A stretch of DNA of 64,000 nucleotides from Virgibacillus_O sediminis (GTDB lineage: Bacteria; Bacillota; Bacilli; Bacillales; Amphibacillaceae), in contig NZ_JBHRRZ010000017.1 in NCBI RefSeq assembly GCF_042643265.1, forward strand, positions 202,549 through 266,548. Reading direction: 5' to 3'. The notes beneath the pieces are model-generated. The model worked only from the letters and a program-made list of their open reading frames with translations. It was not told the origin of the DNA and made no database searches. Below, in pieces: positions 53,426 through 61,605 of the stretch. Positions within the stretch are counted from its first letter, which is position 1, and each line of letters begins with the position of its first letter. Position numbers and translations under genes: made by a program.

Positions 53426-53621
53426 CAAACAAACCTCCTTATCTGATAATCTTACTAGGCTTTAAATTATAGAATAAACTCACCAAGATGTAAATACTAT
53501 TTTTATAGAAAGAGCAGAAGTTTTGACAGATACATGAAGAGTATTGTAACGTAAGTTGACTAATCCAATAAAGTTTCCAGTATTTCTATTCATTATATTT
53601 TTTCAAGGAGGAGGGTAAATT

Positions 53622-54854
53622 TTGAAGGCTCTTTGGAGAGGTTACATAGAAACGTCACTAATATTGAAAATCACTGCTGCCCTGATATTGGGAGTAGTAG
53701 TCGGCCTGGCAGCTGGTGAGGATGCCAATGTCCTGGCTCCGTTAGGGGACCTATTGATCCGTCTGCTTAACTTCCTGATCATCCCGTTAGTACTATTCAC
53801 CCTAATTGTCGGCATCAACCAGACAAACGTTCTGAATCTCGGACGGATGGGCGGGAAAACGATCTTCTATTATATCGCCAGTACTGCTTTGGCGATTATC
53901 TCAGGCTTGGTCATCTCCGGCATTTTCCAGCCTGGAAGCGGTATGCCATTCCCTTCAGGTGAAGAACTGGATACTCCAGATAGCCCAGGGCTGAGCACCG
54001 TCCTTCTGAATATCGTCCCGGATAATATTGTCACTGCTTTCAGCGAGCTTAATCTATTGGGTATTATATTCACTGCTCTCGCTTTCGGAATTGCCATTTC
54101 TATTTTGCGGTCTTCCGAAGCTTTTGCTAAACAGGGAAGGCTCGTTTATAGTGTCGCTGAAGGATTGAATGAAGCCACACTGACCATTATGAGAGGTATT
54201 CTCCAATATGTTCCGATCGGCATCTTCGCTATCGTCGCAGGCACAGTGGGGACCCAGGGGACCGACACCTTATTATCCCTCGGCCACATGCTCATGGTCT
54301 TCTACATCGCCCTGTTGGTACAGCTGGGATTCTATATTTTATTCCTGCTCATCTTCAAGATTTCACTTGCAGACTTTTTCCGGCATGCCCGCACACCAAT
54401 GCTGACGGCGTTTGTTACCCAGAGCAGTTCCGGAACGCTGCCCCTAACGCTTAATGCTGCAAGGAATATGGGATTGAACAAAGGACTTTACGGGTTCAGC
54501 CTGCCACTTGGAGCCACCATCAACATGGACGGTGCAGCCATCCGCATCGCAGTTTCTGCAGCGTTTGCCGCCAATATGATTGGAGATCCACTCAGCTTTA
54601 CAGAGATGCTGCAAGTGGTCCTTATCGGTACATTGGCATCCATCGGAACCGCTGGAGTTCCAGGGGCTGGCATCATCATGATTGCCACTGTATTCGTCCA
54701 GGTAGGACTTCCGCTTGAAATTGCAGCCCTGCTGACATCTGTAGATGCCATCATTGGAATGGGGGCAACCTCCCTGAACATTACGGGCGATATGACTGGT
54801 ACGTCCATTGTTGATAAAACAGAAAAAAGACGGAAACAACCTGTAAGGTCTTAG
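53622..54854 (+). CDS. Dicarboxylate/amino acid:cation symporter (DAACS)
   Basis: A 410-residue glutamate/aspartate/C4-dicarboxylate transporter. The re-entrant loop serine-rich motif is TQSSSGTLPLTL; the cation and substrate site is GATINMDGAAI; GIPGTS-type loop is GTAGVPGAG. It has eight membrane segments by family. The start is TTG 53622 behind AAGGAGGAGGGTAAATT. Close relatives include GltP/GltT. Confidence 0.92.
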   Translation: MKALWRGYIETSLILKITAALILGVVVGLAAGEDANVLAPLGDLLIRLLNFLIIPLVLFTLIVGINQTNVLNLGRMGGKTIFYYIASTALAIISGLVISGIFQPGSGMPFPSGEELDTPDSPGLSTVLLNIVPDNIVTAFSELNLLGIIFTALAFGIAISILRSSEAFAKQGRLVYSVAEGLNEATLTIMRGILQYVPIGIFAIVAGTVGTQGTDTLLSLGHMLMVFYIALLVQLGFYILFLLIFKISLADFFRHARTPMLTAFVTQSSSGTLPLTLNAARNMGLNKGLYGFSLPLGATINMDGAAIRIAVSAAFAANMIGDPLSFTEMLQVVLIGTLASIGTAGVPGAGIIMIATVFVQVGLPLEIAALLTSVDAIIGMGATSLNITGDMTGTSIVDKTEKRRKQPVRS

Positions 54855-54865
54855 CAAAGAAGTAT

Positions 54866-54899
54866 AAAAGCACCCTCGGAATCTTCCGGAGGTGCTTTT
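54866..54899 (+). terminator. Terminator of the DAACS gene
   Basis: AAAAGCACCCTCGGAA / TTCCGGAGGTGCTTTT with one internal mismatch; the arms are A/T-rich at both ends, so it may also serve the minus-strand gene. Confidence 0.85.
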
Positions 54900-54911
54900 G
54901 CTTTGATTTTG

Positions 54912-55193
54912 CTATTTGAAATGGTCTCTGTATGCCTGTACAAATTCCTCAGGGGAAGTCTTCACATTATAGGAAAATACCCCTTTGGCTGTATGAAGAT
55001 ATAACAGGCCTCCCTGACCGCCAATAAAGCGGTAAGACATATCCAATACGTCTTCGATAGGAAATTCCCTATGCTTGGTAACCACTTTGTCCTCATAGAG
55101 ATAGAGGGTCCGCGGATCTTCCACATCTATCTGTTCCAGGCTATTTACCTGTCTTTCCACCTTAAAGTAAGGCTGTTCTGCGATCAATTCCAT
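54912..55193 (-). CDS. Hypothetical protein, 93 aa, PH-like fold suspected
   Basis: A small soluble beta-rich protein (RTLYLYEDKVVTKHREFPIEDVLDMSYRF, LLYLHTAKGVFSYNVKTSPEEF) ending in a helix. The pattern is like the PH-domain-type stress or spore proteins of Bacillus, but I cannot name the family. GGAGGGTTACC precedes ATG 55193. It lies 56 bp after the Spx-like gene. Confidence 0.7.
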   Translation of the reverse strand: MELIAEQPYFKVERQVNSLEQIDVEDPRTLYLYEDKVVTKHREFPIEDVLDMSYRFIGGQGGLLYLHTAKGVFSYNVKTSPEEFVQAYRDHFK

Positions 55194-55249
55194 GGTAACC
55201 CTCCAAAGGGATGGTGAATAATTGCTGTTCTGCAGTCTGTCGTCTGCAG

Positions 55250-55660
55250 CTAGATTTCAGCCAGACGCAAATGGTTTCTCTTCCATTGGATCCATTGGTT
55301 CTCACGAGTCTTCCTCGGAAGGAACTGCCGGATATCCTCCTCATGGTAACCCACCTGCAACCGCTTATTGTCCATAATTATCGGACTTCTCAGCAGGTTG
55401 GGATGCGTTTGGATCAACTCCAGCAATTCCTTCAATGGGAGAGCATCCATATCAATGTCCAGCTCCTTATAGATTTTGGACCTTGTAGAAATGATTTCCT
55501 CTGTACCATCAACGGTCAACCTTAGTACATCATAAAGTTCCTGTATGGTAAGAGGATCCCTCAGTACATTGCGTTCCGTAAAAGGAATTCGATTATTCCT
55601 CAGCCATTCCTTTGCCTTCCTTGTCGACGAACATGGTGCACCATAAACCTTCACTGTCAT
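55250..55660 (-). CDS. Spx/ArsC-family regulator paralogue, CXXT motif
   Basis: A 136-residue Spx-like protein: KVYGAPCSSTRKAKEWL, then LRLTVDGTEEIISTRSKIY and LLRSPIIMDNKRLQVGYHEEDIRQFLPRK align residue for residue with B. subtilis Spx. Spx binds the RNA polymerase alpha-CTD and is switched by the Cys10-Cys13 disulfide. Here Cys10 is kept but Cys13 is Thr, and Arg92 is Ser; Gly52 is kept. It may therefore act without the redox switch. The ribosome-binding site is weak (GGGGTATGATAA). Confidence 0.88.
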   Translation of the reverse strand: MTVKVYGAPCSSTRKAKEWLRNNRIPFTERNVLRDPLTIQELYDVLRLTVDGTEEIISTRSKIYKELDIDMDALPLKELLELIQTHPNLLRSPIIMDNKRLQVGYHEEDIRQFLPRKTRENQWIQWKRNHLRLAEI

Positions 55661-55693
55661 TTATCATACCCCATTCCTAAAGAGATTTATATT

Positions 55694-56311
55694 CTATGTA
55701 CGTTTGGCTAAACCTTTTTTCAGCAAATTCATCTCGACGGTGAAATTATCCATTGCTTCACCGTCCGACAGTTCCCTGGCAAATTTCTCTACAAAGTTGC
55801 GGAATACAACAGCAGTAAGGATCTGTATGACATAAAACAGCTCTTTCTCCTCGGATATATTCAAAATTTCCCTGTTGATCAACTGTTTTATTTCCTCTAT
55901 TTGTTCATTGCTCTGTGTTCCGCTGAACATAGTGGTAAAGGCATCTTCTATCTTATGTGTGACATTCAGGAAGGCGTTCTTCAAGAAGTTGCGCTCCTCC
56001 TCATCAGGCATGTCATACAGGAACTCCCTGTATATTTCCGTGACCGCTTCAAAGATGTCCCCATCATGTTTTTCCAGCATGGCAATGAAGGAATTCTTTC
56101 TTTTTACCGCCTGTTCATTCAGCAGATAAAAAAAGATATCCTCTTTGTCTTCGAAGTACTGATAGAAGCTTCCACGTGGAATGCCGGCCGCTTTTACAAT
56201 ATTGGAAATCGATGCTTCAAACAATGGCACCCGTGAGAATTCCTCTCCTGCAGCATGAATTAATTTCTGCCGTTTTTCGTCCGGCAGATTAAAAAATGTC
56301 GGCTTCGGCAA
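55694..56311 (-). CDS. TetR/AcrR-family transcriptional regulator
   Basis: A 205-residue repressor with an N-terminal helix-turn-helix (AASISNIVKAAGIPRGSFYQYFEDKEDIF, residues about 25-60) and a helical ligand-binding domain. The frame opens at 56329, but GGGGGGAAATGCG precedes TTG 56311 (MPKPTFFNLPDEKR), which fits the usual N-terminus. It is probably autoregulated through the two palindromes at 56335-56382. Target genes are not evident nearby. Confidence 0.88.
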   Translation of the reverse strand: MPKPTFFNLPDEKRQKLIHAAGEEFSRVPLFEASISNIVKAAGIPRGSFYQYFEDKEDIFFYLLNEQAVKRKNSFIAMLEKHDGDIFEAVTEIYREFLYDMPDEEERNFLKNAFLNVTHKIEDAFTTMFSGTQSNEQIEEIKQLINREILNISEEKELFYVIQILTAVVFRNFVEKFARELSDGEAMDNFTVEMNLLKKGLAKRT

Positions 56312-56334
56312 CGCATTTCCCCCCATCACTCATG

Positions 56335-56382
56335 TGACACTATGTCATTTCTTATACTTCAATTATAAATGACACAGTGTCA
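56335..56382. promoter_or_regulatory. Twin palindromic operators before the TetR gene
   Basis: TGACACTATGTCA (56335-56347) and TGACACAGTGTCA (56370-56382), both with TGACAC/GTGTCA-type arms, have centres 35 bp apart. The A/T-rich stretch between (TTTATAATTGAAGTATAAG on the minus strand) can hold the promoter. Confidence 0.75.
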
Positions 56383-56489
56383 TGGGTCAATTTAATCCTT
56401 TACTATCCGCAATTTTTTTCACGATATTTTACTATTTTGTGACGAAAACGGGAAGTTAGTATAATAAAAGGTGAAAAGGAGAGAGCAAG

Positions 56490-57197
56490 TTGCTGAAAAA
56501 GTGGATAGATGAAGCTAAACATACCGTCGTTTTCACCGGTGCTGGGATGTCTACGGAGAGCGGGCTGCCCGATTTCCGCTCCGCCAACAAAGGACTATGG
56601 CAGAGCAAGGATCCGAGTAGAATTGCCAGTGCCGATGCGCTCAATAATAATGTCAGTGAATTCATAGCGTTTTACCGCGAACGCGTTCAGGGTGTCAGGG
56701 AGTATGGCCCTCATAAAGGACATCACATCCTGGCAGAGTGGGAAAAGCAAGGAAAAGTGCAATCCATCATCACCCAAAATGTGGACGGCTTCCACCAACA
56801 GGCCGGAAGCCGGAAGGTAGCCGAACTCCACGGCACACTCCAAAAGCTTCACTGCCAAGCATGCGGCAAAGTGTATGACAGTGAGGACTATATCAACCAG
56901 GATTACCATTGTTCCTGTGGCGGTATACTCCGTCCTTCCGTTGTCCTGTTCGGCGAAACCCTTCCGGAAGAAGCTTTCGACTTCGCCATGTCCGAAGCCA
57001 GGAAGTCTGATTTATTTATCGTCATGGGCTCTTCACTCAGTGTCACACCGGCAAACCAATTTCCCATTATTGCAAAGGATAGTGGAGCGAAGATAGTCAT
57101 TATAAATAAAGAGCAGACAGAGATGGATCACATTGCCGATCAGGTTATCCAAGGAAACGAAATTGGTGAAGTGCTGGCAGAACTGAATTCTCCTTAA
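56490..57197 (+). CDS. cobB: NAD-dependent protein deacylase (sirtuin)
   Basis: A 235-residue Sir2-family deacetylase using NAD and giving O-acetyl-ADP-ribose. It has GAGMSTESGLPDFRS, QNVDGFHQQAG, the catalytic His in LHGTLQ, zinc cysteines CQACGKV and CSCGG, and GSSLSVTPAN. The start is TTG 56490 behind AAAGGAG. The macrodomain protein at 34273 could hydrolyse its product. Confidence 0.94.
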   Translation: MLKKWIDEAKHTVVFTGAGMSTESGLPDFRSANKGLWQSKDPSRIASADALNNNVSEFIAFYRERVQGVREYGPHKGHHILAEWEKQGKVQSIITQNVDGFHQQAGSRKVAELHGTLQKLHCQACGKVYDSEDYINQDYHCSCGGILRPSVVLFGETLPEEAFDFAMSEARKSDLFIVMGSSLSVTPANQFPIIAKDSGAKIVIINKEQTEMDHIADQVIQGNEIGEVLAELNSP

Positions 57198-57305
57198 AGG
57201 CATAACGGCTCTTTCAGTGGACCTCAAGAATTTACCGATTTCAAACAATAAAAAAACAGGTGCCGGCTAACAACCGCTTGTCGCCTTTTGCCGATACCTG
57301 TTGAA

Positions 57306-57902
57306 TTATGCCATCCACTTGGGTGGCATATTTTTATCCCAGTAGATTTCTCCTATGTCATAATGCTCTTCGAATCCATCTGTACTAAGATGGTAGTGGA
57401 AATTGAACCAGTATCCTTCCCATGGACGGTTGTCCCTGCGCACATGGAATTTGGCAATGTCCTTTCCCTGCCTGCTGTCATGGATGTTGAAAATCCTTTC
57501 CCCTGTACCTGAAGACGGGTCCTCTGTAATGCTGAAATAGATAGGGGCAGCATCGCCGGATTCCATAACCAGCTGCTCCACGGCCTCTTCCATTTTCGGA
57601 AAGATTACCGCAGTAAATTCATCCTCTACCTGTGGGAGGATTCTAGGGCCTAATTTATACATGGTTTGTTCTTTTGCCTTTTCTGTCAGGGTTTTTAGAT
57701 AGTCCTCACTGTCAAAACCGAGCGTTACTTCGAGTTCGCCGGCCCCTGTACTCCGAGTTTCTTCCCGCCCTGCATCCAGCTTGGTGTTTGCTCCGTGTCC
57801 CTCATTCTCTGTCTCTGCAGTCAAATGGGCGGGAGGTGTATACATTCCAAGCGTCATAACAGTAATCATTGCCACTAAGGCTTTTCTCATCCATGGCTTC
57901 AT
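57306..57902 (-). CDS. ypjP: YpjP-like exported protein
   Basis: A 198-residue protein with an N-terminal membrane or signal segment (WMRKALVAMITVMTLGMYTPPAHLTA), an acidic linker and a conserved C-terminal region (FNIHDSRQGKDIAKFHVRRDNRPWEGYWFNFHYH). Length and features match B. subtilis YpjP (about 203 aa), whose function is unknown. GAGAGGGATTTTTTC precedes ATG 57902. Confidence 0.85.
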   Translation of the reverse strand: MKPWMRKALVAMITVMTLGMYTPPAHLTAETENEGHGANTKLDAGREETRSTGAGELEVTLGFDSEDYLKTLTEKAKEQTMYKLGPRILPQVEDEFTAVIFPKMEEAVEQLVMESGDAAPIYFSITEDPSSGTGERIFNIHDSRQGKDIAKFHVRRDNRPWEGYWFNFHYHLSTDGFEEHYDIGEIYWDKNMPPKWMA

Positions 57903-58064
57903 GAAAAAATCCCTCTCGTCTATGTACTTACCTAAATTTTATCATGGATAAAGGAAATGTCTATGGAATTTTCACTATCTTAACACTCCTGTAACAGAGT
58001 GAAAGGAAAGAGGCGGGAAGTTACAAGAGAACTGCGAACTAGAATGGTTTGCCGCCAAATGAAA

Positions 58065-58091
58065 AAGAGCAGGCATCCATGCGCTGCTCTT
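58065..58091 (-). terminator. Terminator of spoVR
   Basis: AAGAGCAG/CTGCTCTT stem followed by TTTCATTT on the minus strand. Confidence 0.8.
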
Positions 58092-58110
58092 CCATCCTGA
58101 CAGGCTTCAC

Positions 58111-59520
58111 TTACAGCTGCCTGCGGTTTATCTTTTCTCCATCATAATAGAAAACAACTTGTTTATTCTCCACCATGGTTTCCATATGGACATTCCTTCC
58201 CCAAAGCTGGTAAATATATGGCAGTACATTTTCCAAGTAGTGCAGATCCAGCTCTGTCCCTTCATAACTGTGGGTAAGATATAATTCTCCATTACGCAGA
58301 TAGTCCCCATTGGTTACCGTAATATATGGAAAACCGCCATTCACTCGCATAGACACCAGTTGATCTCGTACATTCTGATAATCCTTGTCTGTAATCCGGT
58401 AATCCCGGCCCTGCTTCTCAAACAGGTACATATCCTCCTGTTCAACCAGCTCTTTGGTCAGGTAATTACGGATAAAGGAAATATCCGACTCGATTTCCCG
58501 CACTTCGAATATTTTCTCTCTTCCTGACCCCGGCTCTACTCCCATCCGCTTCATTTCCTCTGTAGGATTATTGTAGCGCTCTTCAATATCTTCGAATATC
58601 TTCAGACCAAGATAGTAAGGATTTATCTGCTGTTTGGAGGGCTGCACCACACTTGCATTCAACGAAGCAAATTCAACGACTTCATCGGAAGTCAAATCCA
58701 TTTCCCTCAGGATCCGCTGGTGCCAATAACTGGCCCACCCCTCATTCATGATCTTCGTTTCAAGCTGCGGCCAGAAATACTGCATCTCCTCCCGCATCAT
58801 TGTTAGAATATCACGCTGCCAATCCTCCAATTCCCGGCTGTATTCCTCAATGAACAGAAGTATATCTTTTTCCGGCTTTGGCGGGAACTTCTTCCTTTTT
58901 TTGAATAGTCTCGGCTTTTCCACTGGCTTTTCGTCTAAATTCCATAAATCATCATAATCACTCTTTGCTTTTGTCACCTGCTGTTCCTCTTCCTCTTCTT
59001 CCTCATAGGCAGGAAGCTTTGGCCTCACAATGGAAGGGTCGATATGTTCCTGGATGGAAAGTACAGCATCCAGGAAACTTTCCACTTCATCTTTCCCATG
59101 GACAACTTCATAATGTGCGATGCGCTCCGCCGTGGCCGTCATGGACTCGACCATATCCCGCCGGGTGTTTGAGAACCTCACATTATTCTTAAAGAAATCA
59201 CAGTGGGCCAGCACGTGGGCTATGATCAATTTGTTTTGTATCAGACTGTTGGTATCCAGCAGGAAAGCATAGCATGGATCCGAATTAATCACCAATTCAT
59301 ATATCTGGCTCAAACCCAGATCATACTGCAGCTTCATCCGGTGGAACTGCTTTCCAAAACTCCAATGGGTGAACCTAGTTGGCATGCCATAAGCACCAAA
59401 TGTATAAATGATATCAGCGGGGCAGATTTCATATCGCATTGGATAGAAATCCAGGCCAAAATCGGATGCAATCTCGGTAATCTCGTCAATTGCATATGTC
59501 AGTTCCCTCTGTTCCGACAA
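58111..59520 (-). CDS. spoVR: SpoVR-family sporulation protein
   Basis: A 469-residue cytoplasmic protein (B. subtilis SpoVR is 468), involved in cortex formation; its E. coli relative is YcgB. Conserved stretches are FYPMRYEICPADIIYTFGAYGMPTRFTHWSFGKQF and NEGWASYWHQRI. ATG 59535 is in frame, but TGGAGGG lies inside it, 7 nt before TTG 59520 (MSEQREL), which fits the family better. It faces the small gene at 59651 divergently and lies near yhbH and prkA. Confidence 0.93.
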   Translation of the reverse strand: MSEQRELTYAIDEITEIASDFGLDFYPMRYEICPADIIYTFGAYGMPTRFTHWSFGKQFHRMKLQYDLGLSQIYELVINSDPCYAFLLDTNSLIQNKLIIAHVLAHCDFFKNNVRFSNTRRDMVESMTATAERIAHYEVVHGKDEVESFLDAVLSIQEHIDPSIVRPKLPAYEEEEEEEQQVTKAKSDYDDLWNLDEKPVEKPRLFKKRKKFPPKPEKDILLFIEEYSRELEDWQRDILTMMREEMQYFWPQLETKIMNEGWASYWHQRILREMDLTSDEVVEFASLNASVVQPSKQQINPYYLGLKIFEDIEERYNNPTEEMKRMGVEPGSGREKIFEVREIESDISFIRNYLTKELVEQEDMYLFEKQGRDYRITDKDYQNVRDQLVSMRVNGGFPYITVTNGDYLRNGELYLTHSYEGTELDLHYLENVLPYIYQLWGRNVHMETMVENKQVVFYYDGEKINRRQL

Positions 59521-59650
59521 ACGGAATCCCTCCATTCTAGTTAATGATCACTTCTCCAATTTTCCAAGCAGGAGACTCCAAATGAAATCGCCCATGCCAA
59601 GTGTATATTTTTTTAATCCGGGAAAACTAAAAAGCAGAGGAGGGATTTTC

Positions 59651-59998
59651 ATGCAACAGCAATTCTTGTCAATTGAAGAATTCAATGACTTACTGCATAA
59701 ATGGAACGGCCGCCGCATTAAAATCACCAAGCATGAAATGGATGATATTGATGAAACCTTAATGGATCTGCAGACAATCTCCTATGGAAAAGATAACCGG
59801 AGAATTGACGACTATGAGCCAACCCACGAACTTCAGCTCAATGGAGACGCCGAGATTGAAACAGCAGATAATGAATTTGAACCTCTGCCTTCCCCGACCT
59901 ATGAAATACCGCTGGAAGACGATTCTTTATATGAGAAGGACGGCTCCCAGCTGATTATCAGTACGGACCGTGCCGTCTATAAAATCGAGCAGGTATAG
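59651..59998 (+). CDS. Acidic hypothetical protein, 115 aa, divergent from spoVR
   Basis: A soluble acidic protein starting MQQQFLSIEEFNDLLHKWNGRRIKITKHEMDD. The long middle part is polar and probably disordered (NGDAEIETADNEFEPLPSPTYEIPLEDD), with a short hydrophobic end. The frame extends upstream to 59582, but ATG 59651 follows GAGGAGGGATTTTC. I do not recognise the family. It stands between spoVR and yhbH, so a link with the SpoVR/YhbH/PrkA system is possible by position only. Confidence 0.7.
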   Translation: MQQQFLSIEEFNDLLHKWNGRRIKITKHEMDDIDETLMDLQTISYGKDNRRIDDYEPTHELQLNGDAEIETADNEFEPLPSPTYEIPLEDDSLYEKDGSQLIISTDRAVYKIEQV

Positions 59999-60000
59999 AG

Positions 60001-60029
60001 ATCGTTCAGGTGGACTTCACCTGAACGAT
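60001..60029. terminator. Bidirectional terminator between the 115-aa gene and yhbH
   Basis: Perfect 12-bp stem ATCGTTCAGGTG with loop GACTT. Confidence 0.85.
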
Positions 60030-60046
60030 TGTCCTATTTCCGCATT

Positions 60047-61216
60047 TTATACCGGCTGGGTCTCTTTTTTGAAAAAGCTTTTCATCGCATGATATACATC
60101 GCTTTTCTGTTTGAGGATATGATGGCGGAATTTTGGGTCGTCTATCGTTTTATAGGCATTCATTAAGGTGGAAGGGCGATTGTATCCATTCACCTCGCCA
60201 TACCCGAACATACTGGAGACATCCATAATTTCCTGTACCAGCTGCAGACATTTCGGGTTATCGGACGTGATATTCTCTCCGTCAGAAAAATGAAAAGGAT
60301 AAATATTATACCGGGCAGGGCTGAATCTTTCCTCAATCAGTTCCAATGCCTTAAAATATGCGGAGGAACAAATGGTTCCGCCACTTTCTCCCTTGGAGAA
60401 GAAGTCCTCTTCGGAAACTACTTTGGCTTCGGTGTGGTGGGCGATGAATGCTATTTCAACCGATTCATATTTAGAACGGAGAAACTTCGTCATCCAGAAA
60501 AAGAAACTTCTTGCCATATACTTCTCAAATGTCCCCATCGAAGCACTCGTATCCATCATTGCCAGCACTACTGCCTTCGACTCGGGCTTCTTCACTTCGT
60601 TCCATGTCTTAAATCTTAAGTCATCCTGGTAGATTGGGGTGATTCCAGGTTTTCCTTCTGTAGCATTCCTTTTTAATGCGGTGAGAATGGTTCGCTTTTT
60701 ATCAATATTCCCCATCAGGCCTTTTTTCCGCACGTCATTGAACTCCACTTTATCCGTGATGATTTCCGCTTGTTCCTTCTGCTGCAGGTTTGGCAATTCC
60801 AATTCCTTGAAGAGTACTTCCTCAATTTCAGCTAGTGATACATCTGCTTCATAATAATCTTCCCCAGGCTGGTCGCCTGCCTTTTTTCCTTTGCCGGCAC
60901 CCTGCTGGCCTTGGCCTGGCTGACCTGGCTCTCTTGCAACAAGATCACCGACTTCACTGTCTCCGTTTCCTTGGCCCACATGCTTGGATTTGCTGTAGTT
61001 ATAACGGATTTTATACTCATCCAGTGAGCGTATTGGAATCTTGATCACATCGCGGCCGTTGGACATGATTATATTTTCTTCACTCACTAAGTCGGGCAGA
61101 TTATTTTTAATGGCATCCTTTACCTTATCCATATGGCGCTGCTGATCCTGATAGCCTTTGCGATGGAGGGACCAGTTTTCCTTGGAGACGACAAAATTTC
61201 CATTATCTTCGCTCAT
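60047..61216 (-). CDS. yhbH: YhbH/YeaH-family protein (DUF444, UPF0229)
   Basis: A 389-residue protein with a C-terminal von Willebrand-like part (VLAMMDTSASMGTFEKYM, the MIDAS-type DxSxS) and a Gly/Gln-rich linker (residues about 85-120). It is required for normal sporulation in Bacillus and is encoded with PrkA and SpoVR relatives (E. coli yeaG-yeaH-ycgB). ATG 61216 follows AGGAGGGGGAAGATC; the frame to 61246 lacks a site. Convergent with the 115-aa gene. Confidence 0.93.
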   Translation of the reverse strand: MSEDNGNFVVSKENWSLHRKGYQDQQRHMDKVKDAIKNNLPDLVSEENIIMSNGRDVIKIPIRSLDEYKIRYNYSKSKHVGQGNGDSEVGDLVAREPGQPGQGQQGAGKGKKAGDQPGEDYYEADVSLAEIEEVLFKELELPNLQQKEQAEIITDKVEFNDVRKKGLMGNIDKKRTILTALKRNATEGKPGITPIYQDDLRFKTWNEVKKPESKAVVLAMMDTSASMGTFEKYMARSFFFWMTKFLRSKYESVEIAFIAHHTEAKVVSEEDFFSKGESGGTICSSAYFKALELIEERFSPARYNIYPFHFSDGENITSDNPKCLQLVQEIMDVSSMFGYGEVNGYNRPSTLMNAYKTIDDPKFRHHILKQKSDVYHAMKSFFKKETQPV

Positions 61217-61605
61217 GATCTTCCCCCTCCTGAAAAGTTTCTTCACCTGTCTCTAAAGCCTTCCAAACAACCAATCAAAACATCCCTATGCTGCAAATCT
61301 ATCAACTTACTTTTCATTATTTTATGCAAGTACTTGCCGATTATTGACAAGTTTCTAAAACAAAGGACCAAAGCTCCCGGTTGATGACATAGGGATTATG
61401 TTCAGTGCCATGAGGGAAGAGCTGCATGGCAGCCGGTACACGGTGCTGGACATCGCTGCTTCCAGATTACAAATGGTATAGCGTTCTGCCTAATAAAAAA
61501 GAGGATACCGCCCAGGCAGAAAGCTGCCGGGCGGAGAAAGAGAAACAAAAAGCAACAAGACGCTCATTATATGTCTTGTTGCTAGCAACTGTTCTTCAGC
61601 TTGAG
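61217..61605. other. 389-bp intergenic region between prkA and yhbH
   Basis: It holds the two terminators behind prkA (61508-61583). A short frame near 61399 (27 codons) lacks a ribosome-binding site. A yhbH promoter should lie within 61230-61330, but no sigma factor motif was convincing. Confidence 0.6.
61508..61583 (-). terminator. Two tandem terminators after prkA
   Basis: AGCAACAAGAC/GTCTTGTTGCT (61551-61583) followed by TTTTTGTTTC, then CCGCCCGGCAG/CTGCCTGGGCGG (61508-61534) followed by TATCCTCTTTTTT on the minus strand. Confidence 0.88.

Noticed and set aside
61399..61482. 27-codon frame MFSAMREELHGSRYT in the prkA-yhbH gap
   Set aside because: No ribosome-binding site and no supporting terminator.
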